Shown: positions 19,103 through 32,240 of the stretch, in pieces
Layout of the letters: each line of letters begins with the position of its first letter
Position numbering within the stretch: the stretch's first letter is position 1
Assembly: GCF_008831285.2 (NCBI RefSeq)
Contig: NC_045138.2
Location: forward strand, 18,387,934-18,447,933
DNA: 60,000 nt
From: Nymphaea colorata
Lineage: Eukaryota > Streptophyta > Magnoliopsida > Nymphaeales > Nymphaeaceae
Direction of reading: 5' to 3'
Made by a program: the position numbers and the translations under genes
Notes under the pieces: model-generated
Seen by the model: the letters and a program-made list of their open reading frames with translations, nothing else
What the model was told of the DNA's origin: nothing
The model's database searches: none

Positions 19103-19941
19103 AGGTTCATTTAAGCTTCGTAAGGTTCACACTTGGGATCGGATCGAACAGGAAGGAGGCGACACCCACTCTCACTGATCTAGCTGCAATAAATTTTGCA
19201 CCTATCTAGATAGGATTATCCATTTAATTTGGCTTCCTGGCTAAATATATAATCGGAATGTGATTATCAATTGGATCCTAGGTGCATTACTTAAATTTAA
19301 CAAATCGGATCTCAATTAAAGCAGATGTTGTGCCTTCATCACCAAATGATAGATCTGTGAATGATTGCTCCGACATTAACATGATAAGGTTCATCTAATC
19401 AGACTGGAGTTATGAAATTGGAGTATTATTTTGTTGGTTCCATCAGTGGACCATATATGGGACCGATTCAGGATCTGGATGTAAAATGTAAAGCACATGA
19501 CTAATTGATAAGCAATTGGATCTAACTTTCCTAAGCATGAAGAACATCTGATCTTTGCAAACATATCCAGGTCAACCCAATACAAGGTAATGACTAAGTT
19601 TTCTCCCTTCAAATGCGAAGCCCAATTTTAGTTACTGACTGATTAACAATCACTCATGATAATGGCAACATCTAACCTGAACCCCAATTGCAATTGGATC
19701 CACATAAAAGCAATGTATATGGATTCATCGAGCCACAACTAAAGGTCATTTGCTTTCTGTTGAGAATAATCAAATAATGTACATCAATTATGGGAAGCAT
19801 TGGTAGGGTTGCACCATGTACACCCTTTTCCATGTGAGTCCCACTCTTCAGTTGCCTGATTGGTGCCCATGAAGAACCCCAATTCAGCATCTGTGAGGGA
19901 ACCACATTTTCTTAGAGGTATGGAGATACCCTGAACTGAAG
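19103..19941. other. intergenic, no gene recognised
   Basis: AT-rich DNA with scattered TTGGATC words. Minus-strand ORFs of 73 and 77 aa show no domain. Confidence 0.45.
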
Positions 19942-20043
19942 CAGTGGCGGAGCCAGATTTTTTTTGCTATGGGGCACTATGTACTAGTACCTTGGACTGT
20001 CTTGAGTTGGCGTGGGCAGGCGCTCATGCTGGCTCCGCTACTG
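19942..20043. mobile_element. short hAT-like MITE, CAGTGGCGGAGCCAG ends, 102 bp
   Basis: It starts CAGTGGCGGAGCCAG and ends CTGGCTCCGCTACTG, a 15-bp terminal inverted repeat with one mismatch. This end sequence is of the kind found on hAT-family elements of many plants. No target-site duplication is visible. A second right end of the same type (20208-20222), preceded by a related GGGCAGGCGC block, lies 170 bp further on with no matching left end, so it may be a truncated second copy. Confidence 0.7.
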
Positions 20044-20687
20044 CTATAAGCAGTTGAGTTTCTTTCTCGTGCATGTGAAATGCCCATAATTTTAATTTTA
20101 TGAAAAGGAAAACAGAAGCCAAAGCCAGTACATGCACGAACATTATGCAGACAAAAACGTGGAGCTATCTTGGGCTGGCAAGGGCAGGCGCCCACGCCAG
20201 CCCCACGCTGGCTCCGCTACTGCCAAGAAGCCGAAGCGCTCAACACACCCCTTTGTCTGCCCCCGGGGTCCAGGGCTACTACAATTTTAGTGATTGGGTC
20301 CCCAATGAAAAACCCGATACTCATTATTACATTATATTCTCCATGCACATCACCGTTGCACACAAAGACAAATCGTGGTTACTGAAGTTGGAATATGAGT
20401 GAAGTGGTCTTCTAGTTGAGTTCCGAAAGTTAAACTCTTCTCGTTCTTGTCTCTAAATTTATTCACAAGCCAGTAAACGTAACGTACACCTAACGCTGCA
20501 AATCGGAACTCCGAATATGTGGACCGATTGATTATGATTTCCCTTATGAGACCCTGATCTTCCCATGAATCGAATATTGCTAGCTGATTCACGAAAGGAA
20601 AAACATTAGTATATGCATGAAACATATAATGTTTTGTTTCAAAGCCCCAAGGAACAGAATTTTGAGTATAAACCTAGCCTTCATGTC

Positions 20688-20732
20688 ATCATGTATTTTA
20701 AATGTTAGTTATATATACTACATTATATATAT

Positions 20733-20776
<44 letters not shown>

Positions 20777-20852
20777 CATGTATTTTAAATGTTAGTTATA
20801 TATACTACATTAAACACACACACACACACATATATAAACACCCAGTTATATG

Positions 20853-20905
<53 letters not shown>
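20688..20905. repeat. compound (TA)n/(CA)n microsatellite with an 87-bp tandem duplication
   Basis: The segment ATCATGTATTTTAAATGTTA... occurs at about 20688 and again at about 20775, each copy followed by CA and TA runs. The microsatellite therefore grew in part by duplication of an 87-bp unit that includes unique sequence. Confidence 0.85.
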
Positions 20906-22838
20906 TGTAGGGGGGATTTCAGAACTAATGCCGATCATGTGCGTACGAGTAGCTTGCTTCTGCTGACATTTTTCGGCTGAGTTGGGAAGTCAAGCCTTGT
21001 ATCTAAAAACAACTCAGGATTGGGTTTTATAATCCCATCTTAAGCATGTATAGACATGGCATATTTGCTAAAGTATGAAGGCAAGAAATTTGATGATCAA
21101 GCTTGTAACATTGCTTCAACTCCTTCGTCGTCTTATATAGAATTTGAATATTTCTTTAAAATTGATTAGCAACCCTCGTATGAAACTTAATTCTTCTAAA
21201 AATATACAAGGAAGGACTCTTGTCACTCCCAAGACTGTTTAGCAAGGGAAACATTTTATGCTTCTCAATTTGTGGCTCGGCAACAACGCTCACCCATTTA
21301 TATTGATGAAAATATAAGAGGCAACGTATTCAGCTATGATGAAAATAAAAATGTTTCTTATATTGATTCTAGGTCTAGTCCATAACCTACTTTTTATATT
21401 CAATTTCAATTAAGAATCTCATGCATTTGATTCTTGTGAGCACTATTTCTCTGAACTACAAATGGTGTAGACACTAACCTTGAGTTAAAGGAAGTAAACC
21501 TAAGTTCACCCAAGTCTCAAAGCAGCCCTAGATCCCCAAAGATTGGGAAAAGAGGGGAGGATCTTCGGCCTCTTTTGGGTATCTCCATGCCTCTTAAGTT
21601 ACTTCTACCTTACTGGATCGATGTAAGTACTGTATCAAATAATTCGACTGGATACGAACCACTGCAAATCGATCAGTGTTAGGTATTGTTTTCATAATTG
21701 AACTTGGACTATGAACTACATAAGGGGTTTCCAACATCAAGAATACGGGTCTTGGATAAGAATCATTACCACCAAAATCAGTATCCTTTTCCTTTATCTA
21801 CAAGTTAGTTCCAGATAGAACCCCCACCAAATGTTCCACCCAACTCTAGACATTGACCTATTCCAACTTGAACGTCCAAAATCCAACTCCTTAGTCAGGT
21901 GGAATCTAATTTGAAGACCTTGAAATCGATGTCCCTCAGGTTGAATTCAATGAAGCAGTACTACAATTATGATACCACATGCAATTAATGCATGTGCATT
22001 TTCTCGGATATTTTGATGTTAAATGTGATAATTTTTTATTAATTCTATAGTTCAAGTACACACTGTGTGTGGCCTCTATATGCCTGCACATGTGTGTGTT
22101 TGTAACTAGTAAGGAGTGTGTAGATGATACTGGAATCTCCGTGTCTAATCATGTGCATGTTACAATAGAAAAACTGTGCATCGTAATATGCATAACAATT
22201 ATATCTTACCCACCGCATTTAGCATTTTGACTGGGGTGTCATTGGATCAGATTCAAATTGATTATCTGACTGAACTGTTTTAGGTAAGTAATTGGATCTG
22301 AAAAAAAATTTATCGTTTAATTCAGAATCGGATTGAATTCAGTTTTAAGAAATGAGATTTGATTGAATTCAGATTCAGATTCAGATTCAGCTTTAAACAA
22401 GGATCGAATCAATATGTCCACTAAAATTTCCTATATTCAATATCTAAACGTATCATAATTTTGAGTTTAGATTCAATTATGGATTTACAATCAGGTAATT
22501 CTGATTAGATTTATATGTGACTTTAAAAGTTGCATTTGGATATAGAATATACTTTTCTTCATTTGAATTCATTAATTCTAAACATATGAGCATCCAATAA
22601 ATTGGAAATGGTAAAGAGAACATTGGGTTTTAACTGGATCCATTAGCATTCTTAGGTCTCACGCGAACTCCATAGATCCTATCCATTTTCTCTAGACCCA
22701 GTAATGGACTCTGATTCAGACTGCATCCAGCTTCAGCTCATAAACATACAAGTTCAAATCTCATAGGCCTGCAAGGCTTACTATAAAACTGAATCCAGTT
22801 ATTCTTTAAACCGTATAAGTGTGCATATGGTTTATATG
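20906..22838. other. intergenic, no gene recognised
   Basis: No convincing ORF. From 22215 to 22510 there are AT-rich GGATTGAATTCAG/GATTCA words, including a short GATTCA tandem run at about 22370-22390. They resemble the interior of the TAGGGATGTCAA-type elements seen later in the window. Confidence 0.45.
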
Positions 22839-23269
22839 TAGGAATGTACAATGAGCGAGCCATGGTCCAGTTTGGCCAGCTTGAGCTTGGTTGAGCCACA
22901 TGTTGTTTGGCTTGAGTTTAATTCAAGCTCGACTTGTTTAAGCTCAGTCTCATTTGATTCATATATTTTTTGCTTTAAATGAACATGAAACCATAAAAAA
23001 ATGGTAAATTCATCAAAAATTACCGACATACCCCAAAGATTAACAAATATGGGGGACATGAGCTGATCAAGTTTAAACGAGTTGAGTTCATGTCACTTGA
23101 ACTCGAGTCGTTTGTGACTCGAGTTTTAATTCAAGCTCGAGTTTGACACCTTTGTTAAACGAGTCAAGCTCAAGCTTGACTCTTTTACTAAATGAGTCGA
23201 GATCGAGTGAAGCTTATATGGGCGAGTTCTAGTCGAGTCCAAGTTGGCTCGGTTTGTTGCACATCCCTA
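22839..23269. mobile_element. MITE-like element, TAGGAATGTACAA termini, 431 bp
   Basis: It starts TAGGAATGTACAATGAGCGA and ends TTTGTTGCACATCCCTA; the ends are imperfect inverted repeats. The interior is rich in GAGCTCAAGC/ACTCGAG motifs as in the element at 16710-17117. A 12-bp duplication (CATCCCTACTTA) follows the right end. No clear 8-bp target-site duplication. Its right part and flank recur, inverted, at 44222-44619. Confidence 0.65.
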
Positions 23270-23491
23270 CTTACATCCCTACTTACATGTGGCTCTGCAT
23301 CTTCTTTTTTACAAAGTTGAATATGGTCGTTCATGAACGTCATGCGTTCGAAACCCATAACGCTGTGGACCCAAATCTAGTTGCATTTCGTGAATGTTAT
23401 GAGTTCGAATACCACAAATATTCTTCACTTACTACAAACTCGAACTGGTCTGCTTTCTAAGTTCGAAAAAGGAACATGTACCTTACACTAA
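23033..23491 (+). repeat. dispersed repeat, copy 1 (inverted match at 44222-44619)
   Basis: From CAAAGATTAACAAATA to AACATGTACCTTACA this stretch matches the reverse strand of 44222-44619 almost continuously, with small indels. It covers the right two thirds of the MITE at 22839-23269 plus 220 bp of flank, so MITE and flank were copied together as one unit. Confidence 0.85.
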
Positions 23492-23507
23492 TATATATAT
23501 ATATATA

Positions 23508-26500
23508 AACTCATTTAATTTGTGAAATGGCTTTACGTACCAATCGGGAGGAAATCAAAAAGGAAAAGGAAAAATGAAAAGGAAGAGGCAGGTCTTGCTT
23601 TAGTTAGTCGGTCTTATTTAAGGAATTCATGCTGCAAGCAGTGGCAACCCACAACGTGAACTAAACTTTAGCTTCTTTTCCCATATTGCGAAGAATGAAT
23701 GGTGGGAGACAGCATTCAATGAACGCGCACCAAATTCCTGCACTGCATCTTTATACTGCAATAACTGATTCCACATGTCCAGTACCTGAGCCAACAAAGG
23801 AAAAAATGTTAAAGGAAAAGAAAAAATAAAAGGAGGTGGAAGTTACAGGCCGAGCTGCCCAACTTGCGACTTTATTTATGTAGTGTACAGTAGCAAATAT
23901 CTTCACTCATATTTAGCCCTTCTGTCACAATGGTTCCAAACAAAAGCTGTTATTCTGCCAGAAAGCACATGATATATTCAAAATATCATATATATATATA
24001 TATTTGTCTAACAGTATCCATGAGGTAGCGTCATGTATGATAATGGAGGCATAAATTTAAGATTAGGAAAATCCGATGTCTAAATCGGATTTTAGGAATT
24101 GAAAAAGTAGAGTAGATCTGTTAATTTTTAAAAACGTTATAAGATTTTATTTGGGCATCTGATATTCATGTTTCTACAGTACTAACCACTAGGAAATGTC
24201 ATCCAATTTTTTTTTTCAAGAACAGCAATGACTGAGAAACTGAATGCAGATCCTTTTGGATCTGAGGGAATTTGCATCCAAATTGATCTCACCCAATATT
24301 AATATATTGGCCTATTCCCTATTTTCTCTATTTGAAAACTAATTAGATAAATGTGAAAGAAAAAAAAAAAGTACTAGTTCATAAAAATTAATGCGCTTAA
24401 ATTTATTACTGGATTTGGTGACGAGTTAACATGATTTGAAATGAACACAGAAAATTACAGAATGCAAAAATTTGCTCTCCTTCAGCATAAACTGCTAAAT
24501 AATATATATCTGCTAACTCCTTCTTGAACATATAACCCTAAACAAGAAAATTAAAGAAAGATCAAGGACGTTAATTTTCATCAACTTCATGCATATATCG
24601 AGTGCATTGAGATGTAAAACTGAAAAGAACATGAGTTTCAAGGGATAGATGTGTATCACCAATGCACTAATGGTCTCTGGTTGAACTGTTGAAACCCGGG
24701 AGATTGTGATCAACACTAGCTTTTCACTTGAAGCGAACTAATGACCTATCAACAATATTCATAGGGAAGTTTCAAAAAATGTATATATTGGTTCAGGGTT
24801 TAACAGAGTGGAGTTGCATGATGATCGAATGCAACAAGTATGATGCAAAGATCTGGTCGGCTAGCTTTGTAGGTTTTCTATTCAAGGTACCAGATCCGAT
24901 TCATAGATGAGCTTCAGTTTATTTATTTAACTATTTCGGAACTTAAAATGTGAACGGATAATCATAATTCTGAGGTTCAGAAAAATTTACCGAAAAGAGA
25001 CAAGAACATAACAAGAACCGATCGCAGAACTACATAATCTAGAAGAAAATAGAAAATCTAAGGACTAACTGGTAATCGATGGTTTCACTTGAAATCTGTT
25101 CAGCAATGGTAATCAGGATGATAATATTATTGCATTTCTACATCTTATTGTTCTTAATTTGGACTTGAACAAGTTTCAGGTCGATGAGCTCAATTCGACA
25201 GTTACAGTGATTTGCATAACTTACCTAGTTCTTTGTGTATAATTGGGATAAGCCTTAAGCCATGGTGATTATGCTGATCTTGGCGATATTAGTGATGATC
25301 GAATGAGATCTGGTCCAGGACTAACTGAGACACAGACTTCGAGATCGGAAAATATTTTCCTCCAGTTGCACCCATAGGATAAAACAGATTGAACATCCAT
25401 CTAGTACTGAATAGGCTCATATTTCAATGTTCTGCAGCTGAATATGAATGATGAAAAGCTGCCTCAGGTTGCAGTTTTTTCATTTTCTGAAGATAAACAT
25501 GTCAGAGAAAATATTTGAGCACCATATATGCAGGAATGGCAGAAGCTGTCTCATGTGGCGCAAAACTTATTTACTTATCTTATAATCTACTAGTTTGTCT
25601 ACAAAGTAACTCGCTTTGGAATTTTGAACTTTGCAAATCAAATCATCTCAACACCGATTTCTTAATTAAGGCACGTTTATTAAGAAAATTTCATACACAA
25701 AATGCAAACCCGGATCAACGGAACTTTAATATCATCAAATTAATCTTCAACGGTAACTAGCCGTTGAAAAGAGGAGAAAGAAAAGAATAAGGGCCGATAG
25801 TTAGTTTATCTTTGCCGAGAAGACGTTTAATTTGTAAACCACATACATTTCTGTGTGGGCAACTGACTACACAAGCCCACATGGGGACTCTTGTTCCACT
25901 ATATTACTGTTTGTTCAGTTAACATATAAAAACATATCTGTACGAAATAAGTCGAAGAGTGAATGTTGAGTGCTATTAGAAGCGGGTACCAAGTGATGAC
26001 ACGAGGGGACATTTACGCATGTGCCCGACGAAGCAGATGCTTTTGAATCGGCTATGGTTTCTTAATTAGTGCTCTGACACCATGAATGAACACGCAGTAG
26101 CTGCAGAGAAAAGAAAAAACTGATCAAGAACCTCACAAGAATACACACAAATGTGGTCTGATGCGTCAAACACCTTTATCTAAGAGAAAATTTTCCATAA
26201 TAAAGCTTTTGAAAGTGTACTGCAGCAACCTTCCTTTCATCTAATATGGCAAGACAGCAATATTTTTATCTGATACATATCCACTGAGGGCCTTCGCCAG
26301 TCAAGTTTAGCACCATCTTTTTTCCTCGAGTGTAAGAAGGAAGTTAATAATCCACAGCCCAATAGAAAAGGTTGAAGCTTCCACTCTACCCCTTGAGTTG
26401 GTGGCCTATGTCCGGGCCTTAGTGGGCAGTGGGCCATGTTCAGCTCAAGAGGCATTAATACCTTTAATGGCTCAATAGGGTATCATGCACAGGCAATCAA

Positions 26501-27777
26501 AACGGACACATGACATTTACAAACACCCACTCTCACCAGCTATACTAAGCCCATTAAGCCAGATCATTATTAATTATATATATATTCAGATTTAGTAAAG
26601 ATATAGATATTGCAAATTAAGCCTCGTCTAGAGACACCAGTTGAGTTTCATAATTGGGTTGATCAATTGTAACCATGTGAATATGATCATTGTTCATGAT
26701 CGAAACCAACAAATGTGCAAGATTTTATATACAGAACATGCCAAAATGATTGAATATGATCATTGTACGCCGTAGAATTAATGAATCAAAATTTGAGCGT
26801 ACCTGAACGTAAAAAAAAAATGATGAAGTTGATTTCTGCAGAAAGATGAACGGTTTTGCAGGTATAATAACATCAATCTAGTTGTATCCATCGATGAGAA
26901 CAAATCACAAAGATGTAAAGAAACCAGGAGGCATCGACTATATCGAATCGGGATACAAACCAAATGCCTTCAAATGCGGATTCAAACAAAACACCATAAC
27001 AGAATATGGCTCAGTAACGCTGACATCGTAAGGCGTTTGCTGAAGACGTGCCGGAAATGTACAGGTTGGGAACACGCAGTTCAAAGCAGGTGCAACTTCC
27101 CTGTTTATCCAACTTTTCTGGATAAAGTGGGTGCATCCCATTAATGTGAGTCCCAGTGTTCCGCCTAAAGCTTCGTACTGGAGTACGCTCTGGTGAGTCA
27201 CATTTTTGTCACCTTCTCCGCCCATTTACTAAAATTTCTTCTTAGGATTCCACAGCGTGGCAGAAGTTATTTATTTTGCTCTTGTCCATTGTGGCCTATA
27301 GGTGCCTACCGTGACTTCCAAATAGAGATAGCGTGCTTGCCTTCAGTATGGCAGTTCATATGCCTAGAGGAATGTGAAGAAGTATACGGTTCTGAGAATG
27401 GTGTAACGTTTTTTTTCCCTTTTGTTTTAGTGCATTAATAGTACAAGAACCCATTGATCTTCAATAGGCATTTTGGAGCAAATTCATGTAGAGACTTTAT
27501 GAAAAGCAAGTTTTTTAATGAGTTTTAAGGCTTTACTTTTTATTTTTTGTTTGGGTGGTATACCTAAAACCTGGTTTTCTAATAACCTAAATGGGTGTCA
27601 GGTTTTTCAATCCATTTAATGGAACTAGGTTTTATCAAAATTGGGCTTGTCTTATGATGGCACCTAAACACTTCAAATACCTAGCTTTGGATGCAAAATC
27701 AGGTTTTTGGGTTTCATCCAAACATCCCCTTAGTTTTTAGAAAGTTAACGATCAACTTGCAATTTTCATTTTCGAAA

Positions 27778-27811
<34 letters not shown>

Positions 27812-29309
27812 GAAAAATGGGAAGCTATCATACCCTTATATACCAAACTTAATGAGAACAATCTATGCCATTGATTTTAATGAGATTAAATGGTGGAGAT
27901 TAAGTGTTAAATATAGAAATCAAGTTCATTTTTCAAAATTGCAAAAATACCCCTCAAAGCAGATGAGGAGTTTCGTTTAAAGAAAATCATTTGTTTCCGT
28001 CTTTTTTCTTCACCTCTCTTTCTTGGAAGGGTATTTAGGACTCTTTTAAAAACAGGCTAACTTTTATATTTACAATCATAAGATCTCATTAGAACTAATG
28101 GTTCAGATGATTCCCATCAAAGTCTAGTAATTGCCGTTTTCCATATAAAAACATATATGTCTAATAGTTTAATAATTTGTCCACTTTGTCGTAGAACGTG
28201 GCTTGTGCTGCAGTTTTAGTTTCTGGTAATGATAATAATAGTAACTTTTTATGTTCTTCTTTAAGGCAAGAGCTCTTTCTCCCTAACTCCGGTGAATAGA
28301 TGATAGTGGAAGAGAGGATCGAGTAATCGAAGCGAATAACAAAGCACTTTTTTACTTCAAACACACCCCTACACACATATATATACACTGCTCTATTAAT
28401 ATATATATATATATATATATATTTATGTCGATGGTTGAAATGTGCAAACAATTCTCATACTAAAATTCTAAATCTTGCTGGCTGTAAAAATTTTCAATTT
28501 TTGATGTGTGTTTATAATTTTGTTTATGAACTTATAACTTTTTCCCTTGGAGACATACATATATATAGGAAAAATCAATGCTGCCCGATGCCCCATGCCT
28601 ATGATTTAAAATTTATTACTAAAAGACTGCAAATAATCATTAAAGACAATATAAATTGTTTTCGCTTCATAAAGCATTGTTAATGCTAATATAATGACTT
28701 TTTTAGTAACAAATTTTTAAATTTCAGCTTTCAGACATTCGACATATATATATATTTGACATAAAAACATGTGAATTTATATTATTCCCTCATTTTAAAA
28801 AATCGTTTATACAAGTAGATTTGGACATTTTGAATATACTGCATGTTGGAATTTAAATTAAGAAACGGACTGTAGTTCGGCCAATACAGACGTTGGACGA
28901 CAAAATCTACCGAATATGTATATATATGCATCTTAAATTTCCCATTCTATGTTGGTTACTGCTAAATTAACATTAATTTTAAGGCTTCTATCTTTTCCAT
29001 CTCTCTCCGTCACTCACAAACCCATAGATCAGAGGACAAGCAAATCTACATGCATATTAGATATTACGTTGGAAACACCCATGCAGGGCTTGAGCTGAAG
29101 AGTGAAGAGTCCATTTCAGAAATGAGGTAGCAACAAGCACGCTCTTTCTTGTTTTTCTTTTGCTTTTCTCCCTTTTTTCCAGCTGAATGAAACAAACACA
29201 CATTCAAAGTTTTCTGTTCTTCTGTAGCTTCCAAAACAATACGTTATTACCTCAACACCCATATACCAAATATTGCATATTGGCAACCTTTGATGCTCCC
29301 ACAGAGAAG

Positions 29310-29314
<5 letters not shown>
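23508..29314. other. intergenic, no gene recognised; several microsatellites
   Basis: A 5.8-kb AT-rich stretch left of the trihelix gene. It has (CA)n(TA)n at 27779-27811, (TA)n at 28399-28422 and smaller TA runs. The 95-aa minus ORF at 26938-27225 and the 81-aa plus ORF at 27193-27438 match nothing I recognise. Sequence at 27540-27730 has phrases (AAACCTGGTTTT, CATCCAAACATCCCC) like those near 51.2-51.5 kb and may be old MITE remains. No tRNA or miRNA was recognised by eye. Confidence 0.45.

Positions 29315-29351
<37 letters not shown>
29315..29351. repeat. (GA)n microsatellite touching the trihelix stop codon
   Basis: A GA run ends one base before the stop codon of the minus-strand trihelix gene (29353-29355), so its transcript has a (CU)n tract at the very start of the 3' UTR. 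Confidence 0.9.
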
Positions 29352-29352
<1 letters not shown>

Positions 29353-29353
<1 letters not shown>

Positions 29354-31776
29354 CAGACAGCACCATCGTAGTTGGAGGAGAGCTTGCACACCATTTCCAT
29401 CAGAGAAGATTGAGCCTCCATACCATCCAGATTATCGCCACCATCCATATGCATCATCCCACCAACATAGTCCGACGACTCCGTCGCTTCGGCCGATCCA
29501 CTCTCGGCCGCAACTCCTTTCTCCGAGCACTTTTCCAGCACCTTCGAGCTGTGTGGTTGCTCCTCCTGCTTAGGGAATGAGAGGACCCCATTCTGGTACA
29601 GGCTGCTCAGCTGGTGGAAGTAGGGGCAGGTCTTGGAGTCGGGAGGCCGCAACTTGGCCGCACCATTGGTCTTCCTGAAATACTTGTTGATGTTCTCCCA
29701 CTTCTCCTTGCACCTCTTGGCGCTTCTCATGTATCCCATCTGCATCATCTCTTGGGATATTCTCTCCCATAGCGACCCTTTGGAGTTGCCGTCCCTGAAC
29801 TTCTCTTCATGCTTGCACCTGAGCTTTATCAGAGCACAGACCTCAGAGCTCGGCCACCTCTTAAGGGGGCCTGCTCCGCTTCTGCCATTGGCGTCTAGTC
29901 CCTGCAGGTCCAAGCTCACATCACCTGGTGTGCTGATTGGAGCTGGGTCTGGTTCTGGGTCAAAGAGAGGGTTAAGGTTGGGGGTAGGCCCGGAATGTGC
30001 CTCTTCAAAGCTTGGTAGGGAACCCTCCAAATGGATGTTGTCTTGTGTCAACCTCTTCAAGAAGCTTATAATCGTCGCCTCTCTACTTGATGCAAGGGCT
30101 TGTTCTTGTGTCCTCATCTCAGTTTCCTTATTCAGCCTTGCCATCTCCTGCCTCTTCCACGCCTCCTCCCTCTCCATTCTCTCCTGGTCCCTCCTCTCAA
30201 CAGCCTCCAGGAACCTCCTCTGCAGCGCCTCCTGCTGTGCCATCATCTTCTTCACCATATCCTCGCATAGGCCCTTCATTGCTTCAAAGTTTTGCCCCTT
30301 CCTCCGCTTCTTGCTCGTGTTCTCGCCCGCAGATCCATCTTGAAGCAATGGGTTCTCGAGCGTCTCCTCCTCCGATGTGCCATCAACGTGATTCTTCTCT
30401 AAGGCCAGCGTCTGCTCTTCGCTTGCAGAAGCACCAAGCTTAGAATTGTTGCTGCTGCCATTGTTGTTGAATAGGGTCTCAAGCTCGGAGTAGAACCTGT
30501 AACTCTTCCCATCCTGCCTCCCCGTGTTCTTTGTTTTCTTGTAGTACTTGGTCACATTCTCGAATTTTTCCTTGCATTTCTTCGCACTTCGGTTAAATCC
30601 GAGCTCTGCAAGCTTCCTGAATTCCACAGGGAAAATATCACAAGTCCATTTTATTCTACTCCATGCGGTGACACGTGCGGCCTGCAAAGCCAGCTAGGCG
30701 CACGTGTATCCCAACATGAGAAAATGTAAGTGGTGGGTGAAGTTTCTATAATTGAAGAGGCCATGGACACCTTCTAGCTCAGTCCATACCCACCACAGAA
30801 CTTGCAGTCTCTGTCAAGAATTTCTCATAAATAATCTAAACCGCGATTAGGTGCAGAAGGGAAAAGGCTGAATTTATAGCAAGAGACGTTGCAGTCGAGC
30901 TCTTGGGGTCTTTAGGGTAGGAAAATGAAAAACTAAATTAGTTTCTTAAGCAACTCATCTTAGTTTTCTTCAGAAAAAGTAGACCCCAAAGTGCAATCGA
31001 GGTATATCGTGCCAATACATCAATTCAGTAGCAATCACTAGTTTTTGCACCACTGCTTATGTTCTCAAAGAGAAAGAAATACATATGCAACAAGACCCAT
31101 CTTTCAATTCCTCATAAAACTTTCACCCCATACTGAAAATTAAACTGAGATGCTGTCAGATGCACAAAGACACGCAATGACTTTGTACTTAGTACTAATT
31201 GTCTTGTGCAAAAATATGTGTACTAAATCACAAGCATTATCACTTCTTTTTGGATCTGTAAGGAGAAAGAGCAGACGATATGGCCGGGTGGGAGGACAAG
31301 GCATACCTTGAAACATGTTCCCAAACGGTTCCTTTGAAATTTGAGTCGCGGATGGTTGCTTCCACACTGGATCTGATCTTCAAGAGCGCTAGAGTCTCCT
31401 CCCTAGGCCACCTGTTTGTGTGCTCGTGGAGAGGCTTCTCCCCTCCAATTTCCGAAGCCGCAGCACACCTTTCTTCCTGATCTTCGCCCTCTCCTTCCTC
31501 TCCTTGTTCTTCTTCCATGCCGCTAACAGCAGCGGGCTTCTCATGGTGACCTCCAATTGGGTCCTGCACAAGGCCATGCTGGTGGAAGTGGTGCAGCAGA
31601 TGCAGCTCGTGGCCTGAAGAATTCTCAATTTGGTGGTGATGGTGGTGCTCTTCCGTGTCAATAACGGGGTTGAGGTTGAAGAAGGGCTGTGGGGAGAGGT
31701 GATGGAGGCCAGATCTGGATGATATGATCTGCTGGATGTGATCAGGGAGAGAAGTATACTCTAGGCCTGACTGCAT
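29353..31776 (-). CDS. PTL: PETAL LOSS-like double trihelix (GT-2 clade) transcription factor
   Basis: Two exons: 31776-31307 (156 codons plus 2 bases) and 30616-29353. They are separated by a 690-bp intron (donor AG|GTATGC, acceptor TTCAG) and joined in phase 2 to give Arg157 within the first trihelix. The protein is 577 aa, close to the length of Arabidopsis PTL. The first trihelix (about 122-210) runs from RWPREETLALLKIRS to YRFYSELETLF with NRSAKKCKEKFENV. A central acidic-to-basic charged segment (about 270-346, VKKMMAQQEALQRRFLEA...) is the expected coiled coil. The second trihelix (about 410-495) has RWPSSEVCALIKLR, RSAKRCKEKWENINKYF and CPYFHQL. The N-terminus is His-rich, then Glu-rich. 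GT-2 factors bind GT-rich elements; PTL limits growth between and at the margins of sepals. The start is the first ATG of the open frame. Orthology to PTL rather than to GTL1/GT-2 paralogues is inferred from layout. Confidence 0.93.
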
Positions 31777-32240
31777 CCTTTACGTCTTCCCCCTGTTTTT
31801 TCTCTTTACTCACGGTCAAAATGAATCCACAAATAAAACTAATACAACAAGAAAGAGAGAGGGAGAATGAGAAAGAGAGAGAGAGAGAGAGAATGGTGGT
31901 TTCGCTTACTTTTCTTTACTTAGATTTCTATTTTTCTGCAAAAGGGCACTGGAAGTGGAGAGTTAACACTGGGGAACAGGAGCATGAACAGTAAAAGGAG
32001 TTTAAAAAAGGAAGAGGGGAGAGAGCACAGAGAGGGGGGAGAGAGAGAGGGGGGTCAGGCACAGAATGGCATGGTTAAAGAAAAGCATGTGAAGAAGATA
32101 ATGATAATGCAGGAAATTGAGAGAGATAGGATTCTTTCAAAGAGAGACAGCCAATCAAAGACTGTGACAGCTGCAGCTGCCTCATCTGACTGTGAGCAGA
32201 CCTATCTTTCTCAGCCTAGGGTTCGTTTTCTTCTGTAAAT
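31777..32240 (-). promoter_or_regulatory. upstream region of the trihelix gene, GA/CT-rich
   Basis: The 460 bp before the trihelix start codon hold a GA-rich run at 31851-31892 and purine-rich DNA to about 32060. Read on the gene's strand it is a pyrimidine (CT)-rich leader, often found around plant transcription starts. No clear TATA box was identified. Confidence 0.45.
31851..31892. repeat. imperfect (GA)n microsatellite
   Basis: GA repeats with small interruptions, 75-116 bp upstream of the trihelix start codon. Confidence 0.85.

Noticed and set aside
19934-20051. Target-site duplication around the CAGTGGCGGAGCCAG element
   Set aside because: The flanks AACTGAAG and CTATAAGC do not match, so no duplication is claimed.
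14760-23460. tRNA B-box-like words such as GGGTTTAAGATTC and GAGTTCGAATACC
   Set aside because: No cloverleaf or A-box could be placed at the right distance; these words belong to repeats.
26938-27225. 95-aa minus ORF beginning MGGEGDKN
   Set aside because: Looks protein-like by eye but matches no family I know and is isolated; left uncalled.
29633-30343. 236-aa plus-strand ORF
   Set aside because: It lies antisense within the PTL-like exon 2 and simply mirrors its coiled-coil coding sequence.
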